A stretch of 64,000 nt of DNA from Otis tarda (GCA_026413225.1 CM048554.1:96265963-96329962); one strand, 5' to 3'. Positions 1 through 13,185 are shown, counted from the first letter of the stretch. Numbers and translations are program-made. Notes: generated by a model from the letters alone, not told the origin.

Positions 1-515
1 GGTGAGACCCCACCTGGAGTACTGTGTCCAGTTCTGGAGCCCCCAACATAAGAAGGACATGGACCAGTTGGAGCAGGTCCAGAGGAGGGCCACAAAGATG
101 ATCAGAGGGCTGGAGCACCTTTCCTATGAGGACAGGCTGAGAGAGTTGGGGCTGTTCAGCCTGGAGAAGAGGAGGCTCCGGGAGACCTGATAGTGGTCTT
201 CCAGTACCTCAAGGGGGCCTACAAGAAAGATTGGGAGAGGCTGTTCAATAGGGCCTGTTGTGATAGAACAAGGGGTAATGGTTTTAAGATAGAGGGAGGT
301 AGATTTAGATTGGATATTAGGAAAAAATTTTTTACACTGAGGGTTGTAGAGCACTGGAACAGGTTGCCCAGAGAGGTGGTGGATGCCCCATCCCTGGAAA
401 CGTTCAAGGCCAGTGTGGATGAGGCTCTGAGCAACCTGATCTAGTTGGAGATGTCCCTGCTCCTTGCAGGGGGATTGGACTAGATGACCTTTGAAGGTCA
501 TCCCATGATTCTAAG
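1..515 (+). mobile_element. CR1 LINE, 3' end (5' cut by window edge)
   Basis: This is the 3' end of a CR1 non-LTR retrotransposon. Two reading frames (2-190, then 193-444) encode the C-terminal part of ORF2 that follows the reverse transcriptase, including the [19 protein letters not shown] stretch and the ending DEALSNLI. A missing G near 178-182 (CCGGGAG, where the intact copy at 40.7 kb has CCGGGGAG) shifts the frame, so the copy is dead. The short 3' UTR follows, ending in a degraded CCCATGATTCTAAG instead of the ATTCTATG octamers. The element continues beyond the left edge of the window. Confidence 0.93.
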
Positions 516-2414
516 ATGGTATAGAATTTTGTTTTTTAAAAATATAATTGCAAACAAAAAGTAAAAACTATAAAACTGTTCTTTTGACAGTTACCTTTTT
601 TAATGATGTATGATAGAATTTCCTGCAATCCTTATGAAAGACCAGTATTTAATAAATTCTAAAAAATAATTAAATATTATTTATTTTTTTAAAATCAGAT
701 TAATTCCTACCAATACAGTAAATATATATTTTCATTTGGTATTATAAATATACATAATATGCATATCTTTAAAACCAATCTACTATAACATGGTATCTCT
801 GATGTAGAGATAAGTCAAAAGTCCACTTGTGAATAGAAATATTCTCATAAGATAAAAATGGAGCATGAGTTAATCTGAAGTGCAACATTTAGGCAATCAA
901 GGTGAATCATGACAGAATTTTAATTATCCTTATACATTTCTAATTTTTAAAAAACTTTGATACGAAAAATATCAAATTCTGAACATGCAAAATTCACATT
1001 TACTTCAATATTTTATCTGCCTAGCATGAAAACACCTAACTGGTCTAATAATTTGAGTTGAGTGAAGCGGGCTATATCTCATATGTTAAAATTTAGCAAG
1101 TAGCCAAAGAAAGAACTACTTGATATTATAACAGCAATAGGTGCTATATTTCCTGTTTTAATCACAGAGCAAGTGAGAAGTTAGCACCTTACTCTTTGAT
1201 GACATTCCAGTTAACAAGCACACATAAAATGAAACATTTTAAATGATCTGTGAAGTGAAGGGGAAGTGTGTAATCATGTTTCTTCAAAGAATACAAAGTG
1301 AATATACACAGATAAAGAATATATAAATACTGCTTTACATATTACGGCTGTGTTTTCAGACCAGACAGTCCTTTTGGGAGGAAGTGAGAAGGGGCACTCG
1401 AATATAATTTCCATAATTATCTTTCTTACTCTAGTGACCAATGTTAATATTAATATGCCAGTTACTTGTATAAACACCTGTACTACAGTAAAACAGTGGA
1501 AAACAAGCAAAAATACTAATTTAATAAGCAGAAATTTTATGTGACCTGAAAGATCTTTTCCTTCTAGACTTCATTTACTAGAATAGCTTATCAAGGGGAT
1601 CCAGGCATCTCTGCTACAAAATAAAAATGTTCTTTGATATACTAATACATAAGGTTACATAAAAAAGTGATATTGCCAACAAAATCTTAAAGCTTCATTA
1701 ATGTAGTAGAAAATAGTGCCATAAACTTGATATTTTGTTAGCAAAGCCAAATATTACTTAGATCAATAACTTTTAATGATTGGTTTTTATAGAAAAAAGT
1801 GGTAAGTTTTATCAAGTTTTGGTAATACTTTCTAACAAATTCTTTTCCAACAGAAAAAGAATGGCTGAGGAGGAGCATAATTACAAATTCTGAAGCAAAA
1901 CCAATAGTTTGACATACATGTTTCAAGGCTAAAAATGTATCAATTTAAAAAAAATCAATACCAGGAAATAAGTATAAGGAAAATAGACAGCTGAACTACT
2001 GAGGCAGCTCCCTTTAGAAGATGAACCTTGAGATTTTTCTGGTTTCTTGTCTCTAGTTTCATAGCTACATGTTGAAAAACAAAATGATCCAAGTTGAAGA
2101 AATAAATCAAGAGTTCCAACAATCGACAATCCACCAAAACGTAGTGAATATCCACACCATTTCTGTTTTCCTTTGCTTCTAATAGAAAGTGGTAAAGAGG
2201 AAGATCTAATCATTAATGGCCTCCAGACTCCAGAAAACAGCTAGAATTTTTTTGCTGGAGTTAAAAGTCCACTATGAGTTTCTTCCTGTCTTCAACTAAT
2301 GCCAGAAATCAGTCTTTGTATCAAGAAACCACAAATAGATGAACCAGAAATCTGACTTTTTATTGTCAAAACTGGCCTGTACGGCTGCTAGGTGCTTTGC
2401 TTTTAAATACTAAC
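516..2414. other. AT-rich spacer, nothing recognised
   Basis: No repeat family, RNA gene or convincing coding region is recognised. A minus-strand open stretch at 1955-2178 behind a pyrimidine-rich AG acceptor is discussed as a weak exon candidate in the findings. Confidence 0.5.
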
Positions 2415-2419
2415 ATTAG

Positions 2420-3573
2420 TGTCGTAGTTCCACCCCGATCAGGACCAAACTACGCAGACTCTCTCTTACTCCCCCCCACCCTCCGAGATAACAGGGAGAG
2501 ATAATATAAGAAAAAAACAGCTCGAGGTTTGAGATAAGGACAGGGAGAAAATCCTTAAAGTTACCGTTACGGGCAAAACAGACTCCACTTGGGGAAAACT
2601 ATTCATTTATTACTACAAACAGCAGGAAAATGAGACAGAGAACAAGATAACTTCCCCCCACCCCTCCCTCTTCCCGTGCTTAACATTATCTCTACTACCT
2701 TCCCTCCCGAGCAGCACAGGGGGGAAGAGGGAATGGGGGTTGCAGTCAGTTCATCATGCGTTGTTTTACGCCGCTGCTTCATGGTCGGGGGAAGAACTCC
2801 TCACATTCCTCCTCTGCTCCAGTGTGGGGTCCCATCCATACACCACAGTCCTTCCTGAAACTGCTCTGGTGTGGGTCATCTCTTCCACAGAGTGCAGTCC
2901 CTCTAGAACAGCTGCCCCAGCGGGCCCTCCATGGGCCACAGCCTCCTTCAGGCCTCCACCTGCCCTGGCGTGGGGTCCTCCACGGGCTCCAGGTGGATCT
3001 CTGCTCCTCCGTGGATCTCTATGAGCTGCAGGGGGACAACCTGCTCCACCATGGTCGTCACCACAGGCTGCAGGGGAATCTTGGCCAGGAGCCACATTAC
3101 TCCTCTCCCTCCTCCTTCACTGACCTTGGAGTCTGTAGCTGTTCCTCTCCTCTCACAAGAAAAGTTCTTCACAACAGGCTGGCAGACGCCTCTCAGAATC
3201 TTTTCACATCATCCAGCTCATCTCCTCTCCACTTCTTGCAGCCGGGCTGGGCCGAGTCAGGTGCAGTCGGCCGCCCGGCAAGAGGCCAGAGTGTGGGGCC
3301 TGCAAGGCCCACGAGGCCCACGCCTCCCCCTCTGCACTTCTGCCCCCGCTCAGCTTCTTCACATCTCTTTTTTTTTCTGTTCTCCCCTTCTTAAATTTGT
3401 TATCACAGAAGCATTATCATGGAACATTCTGTTACCAATCAGCTCGACCTTGGCCAGCAGTGGGTCCACCCTAGGCCTGGCTGAGTCCACTGAACAAAGG
3501 GGAGCAATTTCTAGCAGTTTCCTACAGAAGCTGCCACCTTAGCCCCCCCCCCCCCCCAAACAAAACTACAGCA
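2420..3573 (-). mobile_element. Solo LTR, 1.1-kb ERV family, full length
   Basis: A complete solo LTR lies on the minus strand. It begins (plus-strand reading) TGTCGTAGTTCCACCCC and ends CAAAACTACAGCA, and is flanked by the 5-bp target duplication ATTAG (2415-2419 and 3574-3578). On the sense strand the order is a 5' block ending in the TATTTAAG-type promoter region, a GC-rich middle with degenerate internal repeats, a poly(A) signal (complement of 2606-2611) and a short U5. A 74-codon sense frame at 2948-3172 recurs in other copies. A run of 16 C near 3542-3557 marks the G-rich start of the LTR. No gag, pol or env sequence adjoins it, so it arose by LTR-LTR recombination. Confidence 0.9.
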
Positions 3574-3578
3574 ATTAG

Positions 3579-5200
3579 AAAGTTCACTTTCTCTTCCCTC
3601 TGCCTCTGTTTTACAAGAAAATCAAAATGTTCTACTTTAGGAGCTACAATTGTCTTCAGTGTCTGTAAATGATTCACTCAGAGCAAACAAGCATTCCCGT
3701 GAGTGCTGTTCTTGCATCTATCTGCTTCAGGGAACCCTGTGGGCTAATGTAATCTTCTACTTTCTTTCTTTTTATTTCTCTTCTTGCTTCTGATGTTGCT
3801 GTTGCATGTAACAATTGTCTCTCCCCAGGGCAGGAGCACATTCAGAATAATTTTCTTACGGAGTTATTCTCTGACACTAGATTTTTGCGTGTTGAAATTG
3901 TCCTGTTCTTCAGAAGCTTTAGATGTTTCCCATGTTGTGGTGCATTCAGTAAGTAACCAACACACTATATACGAAACTAGTAGAAAAAACTAGAACCATT
4001 GTTCTTCAGTAAGCATAGTTTCATTTAAAACAAAATATGTAACCAGTATATGTTGTGTTGAACTGTGTTAGTTTTCTAACTTAATTTCAGTAATCTTAAA
4101 ATGTAAATAAATAATATTTATTTATTTTTACTTTTGACTTGTTTTTATTTAACTGCTTTGTAGCATTTAGTTTAATTTTAACTTTATTAGGTATTGTGAC
4201 TGTATATTTTAAATACAGTCATCTGTTATTTAAAAAAAAAATTAACCACATTGATGATAAACATTTTGACATTACTTAATAAAAATATTTTTTAAAATAT
4301 CTTGTTTCCTGTGAAATTTCTCATTTTCATTTAGAGTTAGCCTTATTGCCTGATGCTATTATTTCTTTTTGGATGGAAATGCTTCTAGTCCAATTTCAAC
4401 CATATGTCAATGTAAATGCAGAAGGCATCTTTACATGCCGTAAACTTGGAACTGTGAGCCACTTCATGAGATCACAAGCAGAACTGTGAGTTCTTGGCAT
4501 CATGTTTTATGTATTTGAATCTTGCTGTCTGTTTTTGTTATCTTACCACTACCATGAATATTTATGCAGCCAAAGATTTGGTCATCATTGAGAAAAGATG
4601 TAGAAAAATATGTATGTTCTTCTCATCTGGCTTCACTTGACATGAAAGGAAATGGGGTCATTACTGTCCTCAAGATGTGCCAAAGCTTTTTGGCATCAAA
4701 GCAGGAATGCCATAGATTAAGTAACACAGTTTTCCATTTCCCATATCTCCGTAGTATGACTGTTGGCAGACAGTTGGTTACTGGGTATTTACCAAATTTA
4801 CTCAAAGAATATTAAGCACAAAAGAACAGTATAAATCAATGATCACTCTCTGTAGAATCCCACTGACAACTCTTATCTCCACAGGTGAAATATACTCCAC
4901 TGCAGCACTGGGAAGAGAGATGTAGCATAATATATTGAATGGAAGAATGCTTGACATGAACTGACTGTAAAGCAGGCAAAGCAGTCTCTCAGAAAGTATT
5001 TTTCCTGTTTAAACTTTCCCTTACAGGTGGTGTAACAGTGCAGCATTTATCAAATATATTTTAGGAAAGTATTATACATTTCTGATTCAGGACATTGACC
5101 ACATAGGAACTAACCTGATTTAGTTATTAGATAAGAATTTTATCAGTTATTATATTCCATGTTAAAGAGCTACTCAAACTGAAACTATGTAACATTTTTC
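3579..5200. other. AT-rich spacer, nothing recognised
   Basis: Mostly AT-rich unique-looking sequence. Short open frames (for example 4335-4487 and 4564-4815, plus) match nothing I recognise, and I do not call them genes. Confidence 0.45.
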
Positions 5201-5205
5201 TTCTC

Positions 5206-5293
<88 letters not shown>

Positions 5294-5323
5294 TCGCTCT
5301 TTCGCTCTTTCTCTCTTTCTTTT
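5201..5323. repeat. (CTTT)n tetranucleotide microsatellite
   Basis: About 120 bp of almost pure CTTT/AAAG tetranucleotides with TTCGCTC interruptions near the right end. The plus strand is all pyrimidine, so it could form triplex or slipped structures. It directly abuts the long hairpin at 5321-5456. Confidence 0.97.
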
Positions 5324-5456
5324 GTGACTCTAACACTTTTACTTTTTTGGAGGAAAAGGTAGGAACAGGATAAGTTACTGATGTTGAGGAACAGTTCAGT
5401 AACTTATCCTGTTCCTACCTTTTCCTCCAAAAAAGTAAAAGTGTTAGAGTTACAAA
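5321..5456. repeat. Long near-perfect inverted repeat (hairpin)
   Basis: Positions 5327-5381 are the exact reverse complement of 5396-5450, giving 55-bp arms with no mismatch. With one mismatch the arms extend outward to 5321 and 5456. Inside, TGTT (5382-5385) can also pair with AACA (5390-5393), leaving a tiny loop. It is not part of any CR1 or LTR copy here. Confidence 0.95.
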
Positions 5457-6404
5457 TTATATAGAATTGAATCAAAGAGAGGAATTTGTAATGGTAAGGT
5501 AAGTCTGTAGATCATGTCTTCATTTCATCCTTGACTGTCCACAATTTTCCAAAATACCCTAATTTCGTAACAGTAAAGAAATCTTTGCAGAGTGCAATGG
5601 AATAAATACTGATTTGGATAGCACTTAGTCCTCATTTCTCAGAGAGGGGAAATCTATTTACATACATTAAACTCAGAAGTATGGTTAGACATTTCTTGTA
5701 TGATATTATGTCTTTGTAATAGTAAATTGCTGAAGACTTTGTAGCAGACAATTAGTTTTAAAGCTTTGAAATGCTTTCTAAAGTACACCACCTTGATTTA
5801 ATAATGCCATTGGTGTTCACATAAAAAATTGTCATTCCAATGAATCTTCCTGCTTTTTTTAAAGCCCAAATCCAATGCCAAACAAAGTCTTTGTTGTTAG
5901 AAATGTTGATTGTGCCACAATTGATTTTGGATTACAAATGTAAATTGAATACTAATGTCTGTGAAGCCTTATTTCAAAGGTAAGAGGAAACCTCTTCATA
6001 ATATTTGTTCTGAGAAAAGACATTGATTAAAACTAACATTCCAGTAAATCTAGTTACAAGCAGGCATCAAAGCAGAAAAAAATTATTGGAGATAAAATAA
6101 AAATTATTTCAAGAATTACTCGTTTAGTCTTCAGGATTTAGAAGTGTTGAAAGACAAGAGGCTAAGGTCCTTCAGCTCCAATGGATTTCAGTCTCAGACC
6201 CAATACCTGAGTTTTTATGTTTCACCTTCTGCAGTGTAGAGGCAAGATCTTTTGTCACTGAAATAAATTAGGTTTCATTTTGTTTATTATTGATAATTAT
6301 GATGATTATTATTTGTGTTCATGCACAGCAGCTTAGTTCTTTTTCTTATTTCCATATAAACATTGAGCAGAAATATAGTGGCTGTCTTGTGGTTTTTGCA
6401 GTTT
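5457..6404. other. AT-rich spacer, nothing recognised
   Basis: No feature seen. Confidence 0.5.
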
Positions 6405-7190
6405 TGTTGTAGTTTGGCCCCACTTGGGACCAAGCTACACAGTCTCTCACTCACTCCCTCCACCCTCCGAGGGAATAGGGAGCGATAATATAACAGAAAA
6501 GCTGAGGTTTGAGATAAGGACAGGGAGAGATTGTTTAAGTTACCATTACAGGCAAAACAGACTTGACTTGGGGAAAAGTATTTCTTTATTATTATTAATA
6601 AAACCAAAGCAAGATAATGAGGAAGAGAACAAAACCAACTTCCCCTCACCACTTTCTCTTCCCAGACTTAACTTAATTTCAATTATCTCTACCTCCTTCC
6701 TCTCCCCAGGCAGCACAGAGTGGGAATAGGGAACAGGATTTGTGGTCAGTTCATCACATGTTGCTTTCCACCACTCCTTCCTCTTCCAAGGAAGAACTCC
6801 TCACATTCCTCCCCTGCTCCAGCATGGGGTCCCTCCCACGGGCTACAGTCCTTCATGAACTGCTCCAGTGTGGGTCATTCTTCCACAGGGTGCAGTCCCT
6901 CCAGAATGGCTGCCCCAGCGGGCCCTCCACGGGCCACAGCCTCATTCAGGCATCTGCCTGCCTCAGTGTGGGGTCCTCCACGGGCTGCAGGTGGATCTCT
7001 GCTTCTCTGTGGGCCTCCATGGGCTGCAGAGGCAAGGCCTTCCTCACCATGGTCTTCACCACAGGCAGCAGGGGAATCTCTGCCAGGAACAACATTGCTT
7101 CTCCTCCTTCTTCATCACTGATCTTGGCAGCTGTTCCTCTCACAAAAAAAAAATTCACGATCAGCTCAGGCAGACACCATCTCCATCTAA
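6405..7190 (-). mobile_element. LTR fragment, 1.1-kb ERV family, 5' truncated
   Basis: This is the minus-strand 3' two-thirds of the same LTR family as 2420-3573. It starts TGTTGTAGTTTGGCCCC, carries the poly(A) signal (complement of 6585-6590) and the GC-rich middle, and fades out near 7180-7190 where the older LTR 5' block should begin. No matching duplication of the left flank AGTTT is found on the right, consistent with a deleted 5' end. A sense frame at 6946-7158 (70 codons) is the homologue of the shared LTR frame, diverged but still open. Confidence 0.82.
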
Positions 7191-10100
7191 TTTCTCGGTC
7201 TTGTCAGGGACTCAGGGTGGATTCCTAGAGCCACATTCCTGAACTTTATGTTAGCCTTTAAAAAAACTTCTGAAATATTAATTATACATAATATATATCT
7301 GCTTATTACTATATAGTTAATCAGAATTATATAAGCTCTTTCTCAGAGCTGTTATGTCCTCATAAATTCAGTGATTTAGATTCTAAATCCACAAGCATTG
7401 TGAAAACAAAGAACATATATCACAGAACTTTAGAATTTTAATTAAAACTAGAAGCAGTAGGATAATCAAGGTACACTACTAACATCAATACCACATTTAA
7501 ATAGTCACCTAGAAACCTTTACAACCAATTGTCTGCTAGAGAAACAGCTTGTTAAGCCTGTGTGAGTTCAGATACTTTGCTTGGAAAAATTATGTCTTCA
7601 GATGGCAGATCAGAAGCTGGCAGCAATATCTGCTAATATAATTAAAAATTTAATAGAAAATGTACAGAAGTGAATTAACTGCAGAGAAATACAGTTTAAA
7701 AGATTTAGGTAAACTGAAAGTACTTAAAATGAATTATATTACTTTGTTTCAGAGAACCTGTATAGAGCACATTTAAAAATTCTTAGTGAGATTTCACTCA
7801 GATACTTAACTCCACAGACACTTGTGATAGTGGTCTCATTCTCTTTAAAGCCCAATAGACTCAACCAATATTCAAAATATTATTTTAATGAAATAATCAT
7901 AACAATTTTATCTAAAAAATGCAGTTAAAAAAGCAAAGCAATTTACCTTGGTTGATCAGATGTTACAAGATATAGATGAAATAAGGAAAGGAAGCTGAAT
8001 CCATTGTGTATATGTTTGTCTTTTAAAATATTGTAAGTAATTCAGAAGTAATTAAAATATCATAATAAGATAATAAATAATATCAAAACTTAAAATTAGT
8101 TCATAAAGACATATTTGGGTAATAGTATATATATTAAAAAGTACATTAAACAATTCAGAAACATAAGAAAATATCTACATTAAAGGATGGGTCAATATTC
8201 ATAATATGAGTAAAGAAGGTTTGCTTAAACAGCTGAAAAAATCTGAATAAAGTATTAAAATGAAATTTTCACTATGGTTATGGAGTATCAGCCTCTTTGT
8301 ACAGGGATAATATGTTTTGAATGTTATTAACAGTTGTTGAATGCAGAGAGAAATTTGGAGGGTTTAAAATTATAACATTAAGACTAGGATATCTAATGTC
8401 AAAAATGGACATTAAAATAGAATTTTATCTCCTGACAGGAGTACAAAAAAAGACTTTTTTTAGAATTCACCCACTGGAAAAAAAAATGTTTCACCCTTGT
8501 GAAATAATACATTTTAAAATATATTCAGTAATTAAATAATTTGTAAAAATAACTTATGAAGAAAAATTATGCAGGGCAGTTTCTAGGGAATACTACCAAC
8601 TGAACTACCAACAATCATCAAGAAATTTCTTTGATCCCTGCAATGAACTCTGTAAGTTTCTCGATCAGGGATACTTTATTTTCCCTTTTCTTTCTTCCCA
8701 AAGCATATACCAGAAACCCTTCCCTAACAATGGTACTTACTGTCTAATTGAAGCAAATACTACTTAATGATTCATGTAGTTGTTTATGCCATTTCAAATA
8801 AAGGAATTTCTACACCTATTGATTTTTGCCAATCATAATTAGTAGTAGTCCAAGTAAAATTACTCTACCGTTGTTAAAATCAAACGAGTGGTCTGTGATG
8901 GCTGGAATGCTGTGGGACTATTAAAAATACTCAAAAAATACATTTAGAATAATGTAATTTTGTTTGATTTTCCCATAACTGAAGGTAAAAGAAATCAATG
9001 GCAACAAATGGTGTCTTCTTAAAACTATCACAGGTTACAATGTGATATATGTATGATAACTCACAGACAACAACAGTAGACTTACACTACATACAGTTGA
9101 GATGTATTTTGTTAATGGATGATTTGTTATAGACATAGTAAGTGTAATTGTCATTATATACACTATAGTAAGCATTTTTTTTCAATATAAGTGGAAATTT
9201 ATGTCTATTGGACACTAGTTATAGAACTAGTTTGATTTAGTGTTTGACATGTTTTACATGGGTTCTAGCATTGTAGGCTGAATTACATTAGGGATAAGTC
9301 TGGTCCTTTGTTTGAACCATGTTACCTCATATGAGCCTTAGCAGCTGTGTAAACTGAATTACATTACACAATCCGGAAATTAAGGCAGAGTAATTATCTT
9401 CAACACTGGAAGCAGGCATCCCAAACTACAGATTAAGGTTGTCATTTTCCACTTTGTCTCCAAAACTGTTTACCAGTATCATCAGTCGTAGGTAATTAAA
9501 TCTGCTAACCTGTGAAGGATACTTGGAAAGTAATGTAAATTAAAAAAGGTGGGTTTAGTATGTAAATTATTTACCTTTAGTTTCACAGCTGTCTGCCTTC
9601 TAATGAAAACCTTCTACCTGGGAAACATATTAGATGCAGGACACTTTCTAGTGAAATAGGGTATCTGTATCATTATGGAAAAGAGCTTGAATGACTGCAT
9701 ATCCACCAGTGGCCTGGTTAGTCTCTGTTTACACAACTCTCAGCTTCTCATTACCAGTTTTTTAAATAGCAGAAAAATGAACTATCAATCAGCCATGAAG
9801 GAAATTCATCAAACACTAAAGGAAGATGATTGTTTTTTCTTCTTTCTGGCTAAATTTCTAGTATGAAAAGAGTTTACTAGCATATCAAGTCTCTAAAAAC
9901 AGTGTTCTCTCTGTTGGCCACATGAAAAGGTGTTATGTAAAACCTTAATGTTCTGATGTGCAGCCTTTTCATTATGAAATAAAAGGCATAGGATTAAAGC
10001 ATATTGTCATGAGGGAATTCTTGCCTCTTGAAGGTTAGAGATAATTCAAAACAAGCAATTGAATAATATAGCATTATTCCCCAGTTATTTTAGTAACAGC

Positions 10101-11009
10101 AAAGTACCCTTGTGGGCTACTCATCATGATTCTTGGAAACTCACTCATATGTAGACAGTTCTCATATGAATATTTACATATGGGAGGGAGCCAAATGTCA
10201 CGTTTTGCCTGCTCCAAAACACAGTCAGAATAGGAAATTTAGCATAAACAGTACTATAATTTTGGCATCTAAAAATGCTGGACATCAAAATTACTAAGTA
10301 CATTTGTCAACAATATTTTTCAATAGAAAATGAGATTGTTTTCTGTTTTTATTTATCAGCTTACTCAAAACATATTTCAATATCAAAAGGGGGTAATGGA
10401 AAATCTGTGTATGTATAATGAATATTAACTGATTGTTCCACTGAGATGTCCTGTTTGGAAATCTCTGACACAAAGCATGCTGGCTTTTGGGTTCTCCCCT
10501 CCCCTGCTGTTTCCACTCTTTCTCTTCCTTATATTTATTGATATGTGTTACAAAGTTAACAAAATTTTGAATAAAAATGTAAATATTTGAATGATAATTA
10601 GACTACATTCTGTGCTATGCATATTTGTATCCTTCACTTGTCGTGCTACTGCTGATGAACTATTGTGCAAAGACATGCAAAGTTTCTGTGTTCTTTATAG
10701 AGCAAATAAGGAGCTTATCTATGTGGAATCTCTCAAGTATATTTGATCTACAAATTCATGTCTTTCCAACTTTTCTACTAGGTCCCTTCAGTCATTTTCT
10801 TATAATTATCCTTCAAATTCTTAGTCTCCCAGTAAGTAACTACTTACTTCTTACTGGTTAACTTTTCCATTTGAATGACTGCAATTGACCATGGAATTCA
10901 GTATTTTAGAGCTCTGTCATTTATAATACCAAAACAATTCAAATTCAGATTTTAAGTTTCTCAAAATAATCCTCTGGATTATGAAATTGTCAAACACTGT
11001 CAAAATGAC
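7191..11009. other. AT-rich spacer, nothing recognised
   Basis: 3.8 kb of AT-rich sequence with homopolymer runs. No repeat family or gene recognised. Confidence 0.5.
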
Positions 11010-12110
11010 TGTATTTGGTTTACGTGGCAAGGTAAGGGGAGGCTTCAGGTATGGTGCCTATGAGATAATATCAGGAGCTACCCCCATATTAGAGAGAGTC
11101 AGTTTCAGATGGCACCAAAATGGACTTACTGCTGTCCAAATCAGAGCCCATCGGTGATTTTGGTGGCATCTTTGTGAGAACATATTTAAGAGAGGGTAAA
11201 AATGCTGTGCAGCAGCTGTGAGAGAGGCATGAGAATAATATGAGAGAAACAGCCATGCAGCCATCAAGGTCAGTGAAGAAGAAGGGGAAAAGGTACTCCA
11301 GGTGCTGGACCAGAGATTCCCCTGAAGCATGTAGAGAAGATTGTGGTGAAGCAGGATGTCTCCTTCCAGTTCTTTGATGACCACAGCGGAGCAGATATCC
11401 ACACTGCAACCTGTGGAGGACCACATGCTGAAGCAAGTGGATATGCCCTGAAGGAAGCTGTAGCCCTGGCAGAGCCCACACAGGAGCAGGTTTTCTGGCA
11501 GCAACTGTGGCTCATAGGGGATCCATACTGGAGCAGTCCTTTCCTAAAGGACTGCACTCCATGGAAAAGATTCATGCTGGAGTGGTTCTTGAAGAAATGT
11601 GTCCCATGGGAATAACCCACATTGGAGCAAAGGAAAAGTGTGAGGAGTAACAAGTGGCAGAGAGGAACTCTTATGGACAGACCACAAGCCCCATTCCCCA
11701 TCTCCTTGCACAGATTTGATGATAAAGGAGGTAGAAGAGTCAGGAATGAAGAAAAGTTGAGCCCGGGATGAAAGGAGATGAAGGGAGAAGGTATTTTTAG
11801 TTTTGCATCCATTTTTCACCATTCTACTCTATTTTCATTTGGCAATAAATTAAATTAATGTTCCCCAATTTGAGTCTGTTTTGCCTGTTATTATAATTGC
11901 CAAGTGCTCTCCCTGTCTCTACCTCAACCCATGAGATTTTCCATCTTATTTTCTTCCCCTTTCCTCTCCTGATTCTCTTACCCATCCCACTGGGAGAGAC
12001 TGAGTGAGCAATGGTGTGGTACTTAGCTGCCTGTCAGGGTTAAACTACAACAGAGGAGTGAGAGAGTACTTTGTTGGGTGTCTGTTAGCCAAGGTTAAAC
12101 CATCACAACA
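11010..12110 (+). mobile_element. Diverged ERV LTR related to the 1.1-kb family
   Basis: A plus-strand LTR, clearly older than its relatives. Shared landmarks are the start TGTATTTGGTTTACGTGGC, the core promoter region ATATTTAAGAGAGGG near 11190, the GC-richer internal repeat zone (11280-11640), the poly(A) signal AATAAA at 11844-11849, and the AGTCTGTTTTGCCTG segment just after it. Two successive LTR-like 3' tails follow, one ending TTAAACTACAACA at 12052 and one ending TTAAACCATCACAACA at 12110. No target duplication of the left flank ATGAC is visible on the right. Confidence 0.78.
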
Positions 12111-12766
12111 ACCTATCAGAATCAAGGTCAGAGGTTGCTTTCTGTTGATATGTTTAAGTATTACCTAGTAACTAAACTCAGACCACAAGAAAAGTCTTTG
12201 GTAATTCCAGAAATTAAAAATGGATTGCTGACTCAAAATGTGACACTGAAGTCACAGTTATTTGATAACTGACTTTATACTGTAAGTCATCTATTTCTTT
12301 GAACTAAGAAATATTTATTTGTAGAATGCTCACTTTTATCTAATTATTTTGGATATGTTTTGTTGTCAAGTGTTTTATTTTATGTTTTTCATGGTCATAT
12401 AATGAAGTAACAATGAACAAATGGAGTTGTGAAATTCTCCTGTGAAAATACCTAAGAATGCAGTTCTATTTTTAAGAATAACCAAAGATTTCCTGGGTCT
12501 TCCTGAATCTCTCCTTGGAATTACGATGTTTAACCTTAAAGCAGCTTATGAAGGAAAAAAAAAAAAGATCAAATGGTGAAAAATATGTTAATACAATAAA
12601 GAAAGAAAAGACAGTTTCCATAAAATGATAGCTGGTGTTGTCAGTGTTTTAGATTCACATTTGAATGATGGTTATCTGACGGTTATCTGATTACAAGAGT
12701 CAATGTTACACTTTGATTTCTGGATGATATGTCATTTGTTTTGTCATTTATTTGTTAGTAAATGTG
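12111..12766. other. AT-rich spacer, nothing recognised
   Basis: Unique-looking AT-rich sequence between two LTRs. No feature seen. Confidence 0.5.
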
Positions 12767-13185
12767 TGTCCTGGTTCCAGCTAGGACAGAGCTGGGCGAG
12801 GAACTAGAGCTGGTGGCATCTGTGGCTGGGGGACACAGCTGGGACAGTTTACCCAAATTGGCCAAAGGGATATTCCATCCTATATGACATCATGCTCAGT
12901 ATATAAGTGAGGGGAGGGCTAAAAGGACTCTCCTCCAACTTGGGAGGGAGCTGGGCATCAGGATCTGCTGTGAGATATTGTATAATATTTTCTGTTACTG
13001 AGTTTTGTTTGCTTTCTTTCTCTGTTTTGTTTTCTTCTGTTATACTCTTTGATTTTTTTTTTTTTTTCTTTTTCTTAACCCACGAGTTTTGCCTTCTTTT
13101 CTTTACCAATTCTCCCATCCTGGAGGGTAGGAGGAGTGAGTGAGCGACTGTGTAGCTTGGTCCTGAGTGGGGCTAAATTATGACA
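12767..13185 (+). mobile_element. Short solo LTR (ERVL-like bird family)
   Basis: A 419-bp plus-strand LTR beginning TGTCCTGGTTCCAGCTAGG and ending GGGGCTAAATTATGACA. It carries the segment ATGACATCATGCTCAG leading into a TATATAAG box, which it shares with the LTRs at 33.3 and 50.3 kb, then a pyrimidine-rich stretch and the TGAGCGACTGTGTAGC tail. No clean target duplication is seen (left flank ATGTG, right flank CATGC). No internal retroviral sequence adjoins it. Confidence 0.85.
12900..12907 (+). promoter_or_regulatory. LTR TATA box
   Basis: TATATAAG lies about 130 bp into the LTR at 12767-13185, in the usual U3 core-promoter position. The same box with the same context (CAGTATATAAGTG) occurs in the LTR at 33348-33965. 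Confidence 0.7.

Noticed and set aside
2..444. Host gene encoding the [19 protein letters not shown] protein
   Set aside because: This is the CR1 ORF2 C-terminus, present in several copies in the window.
5127..5336. Minus-strand open frame rich in Lys-Glu-Arg repeats
   Set aside because: It is the translation of the CTTT microsatellite.
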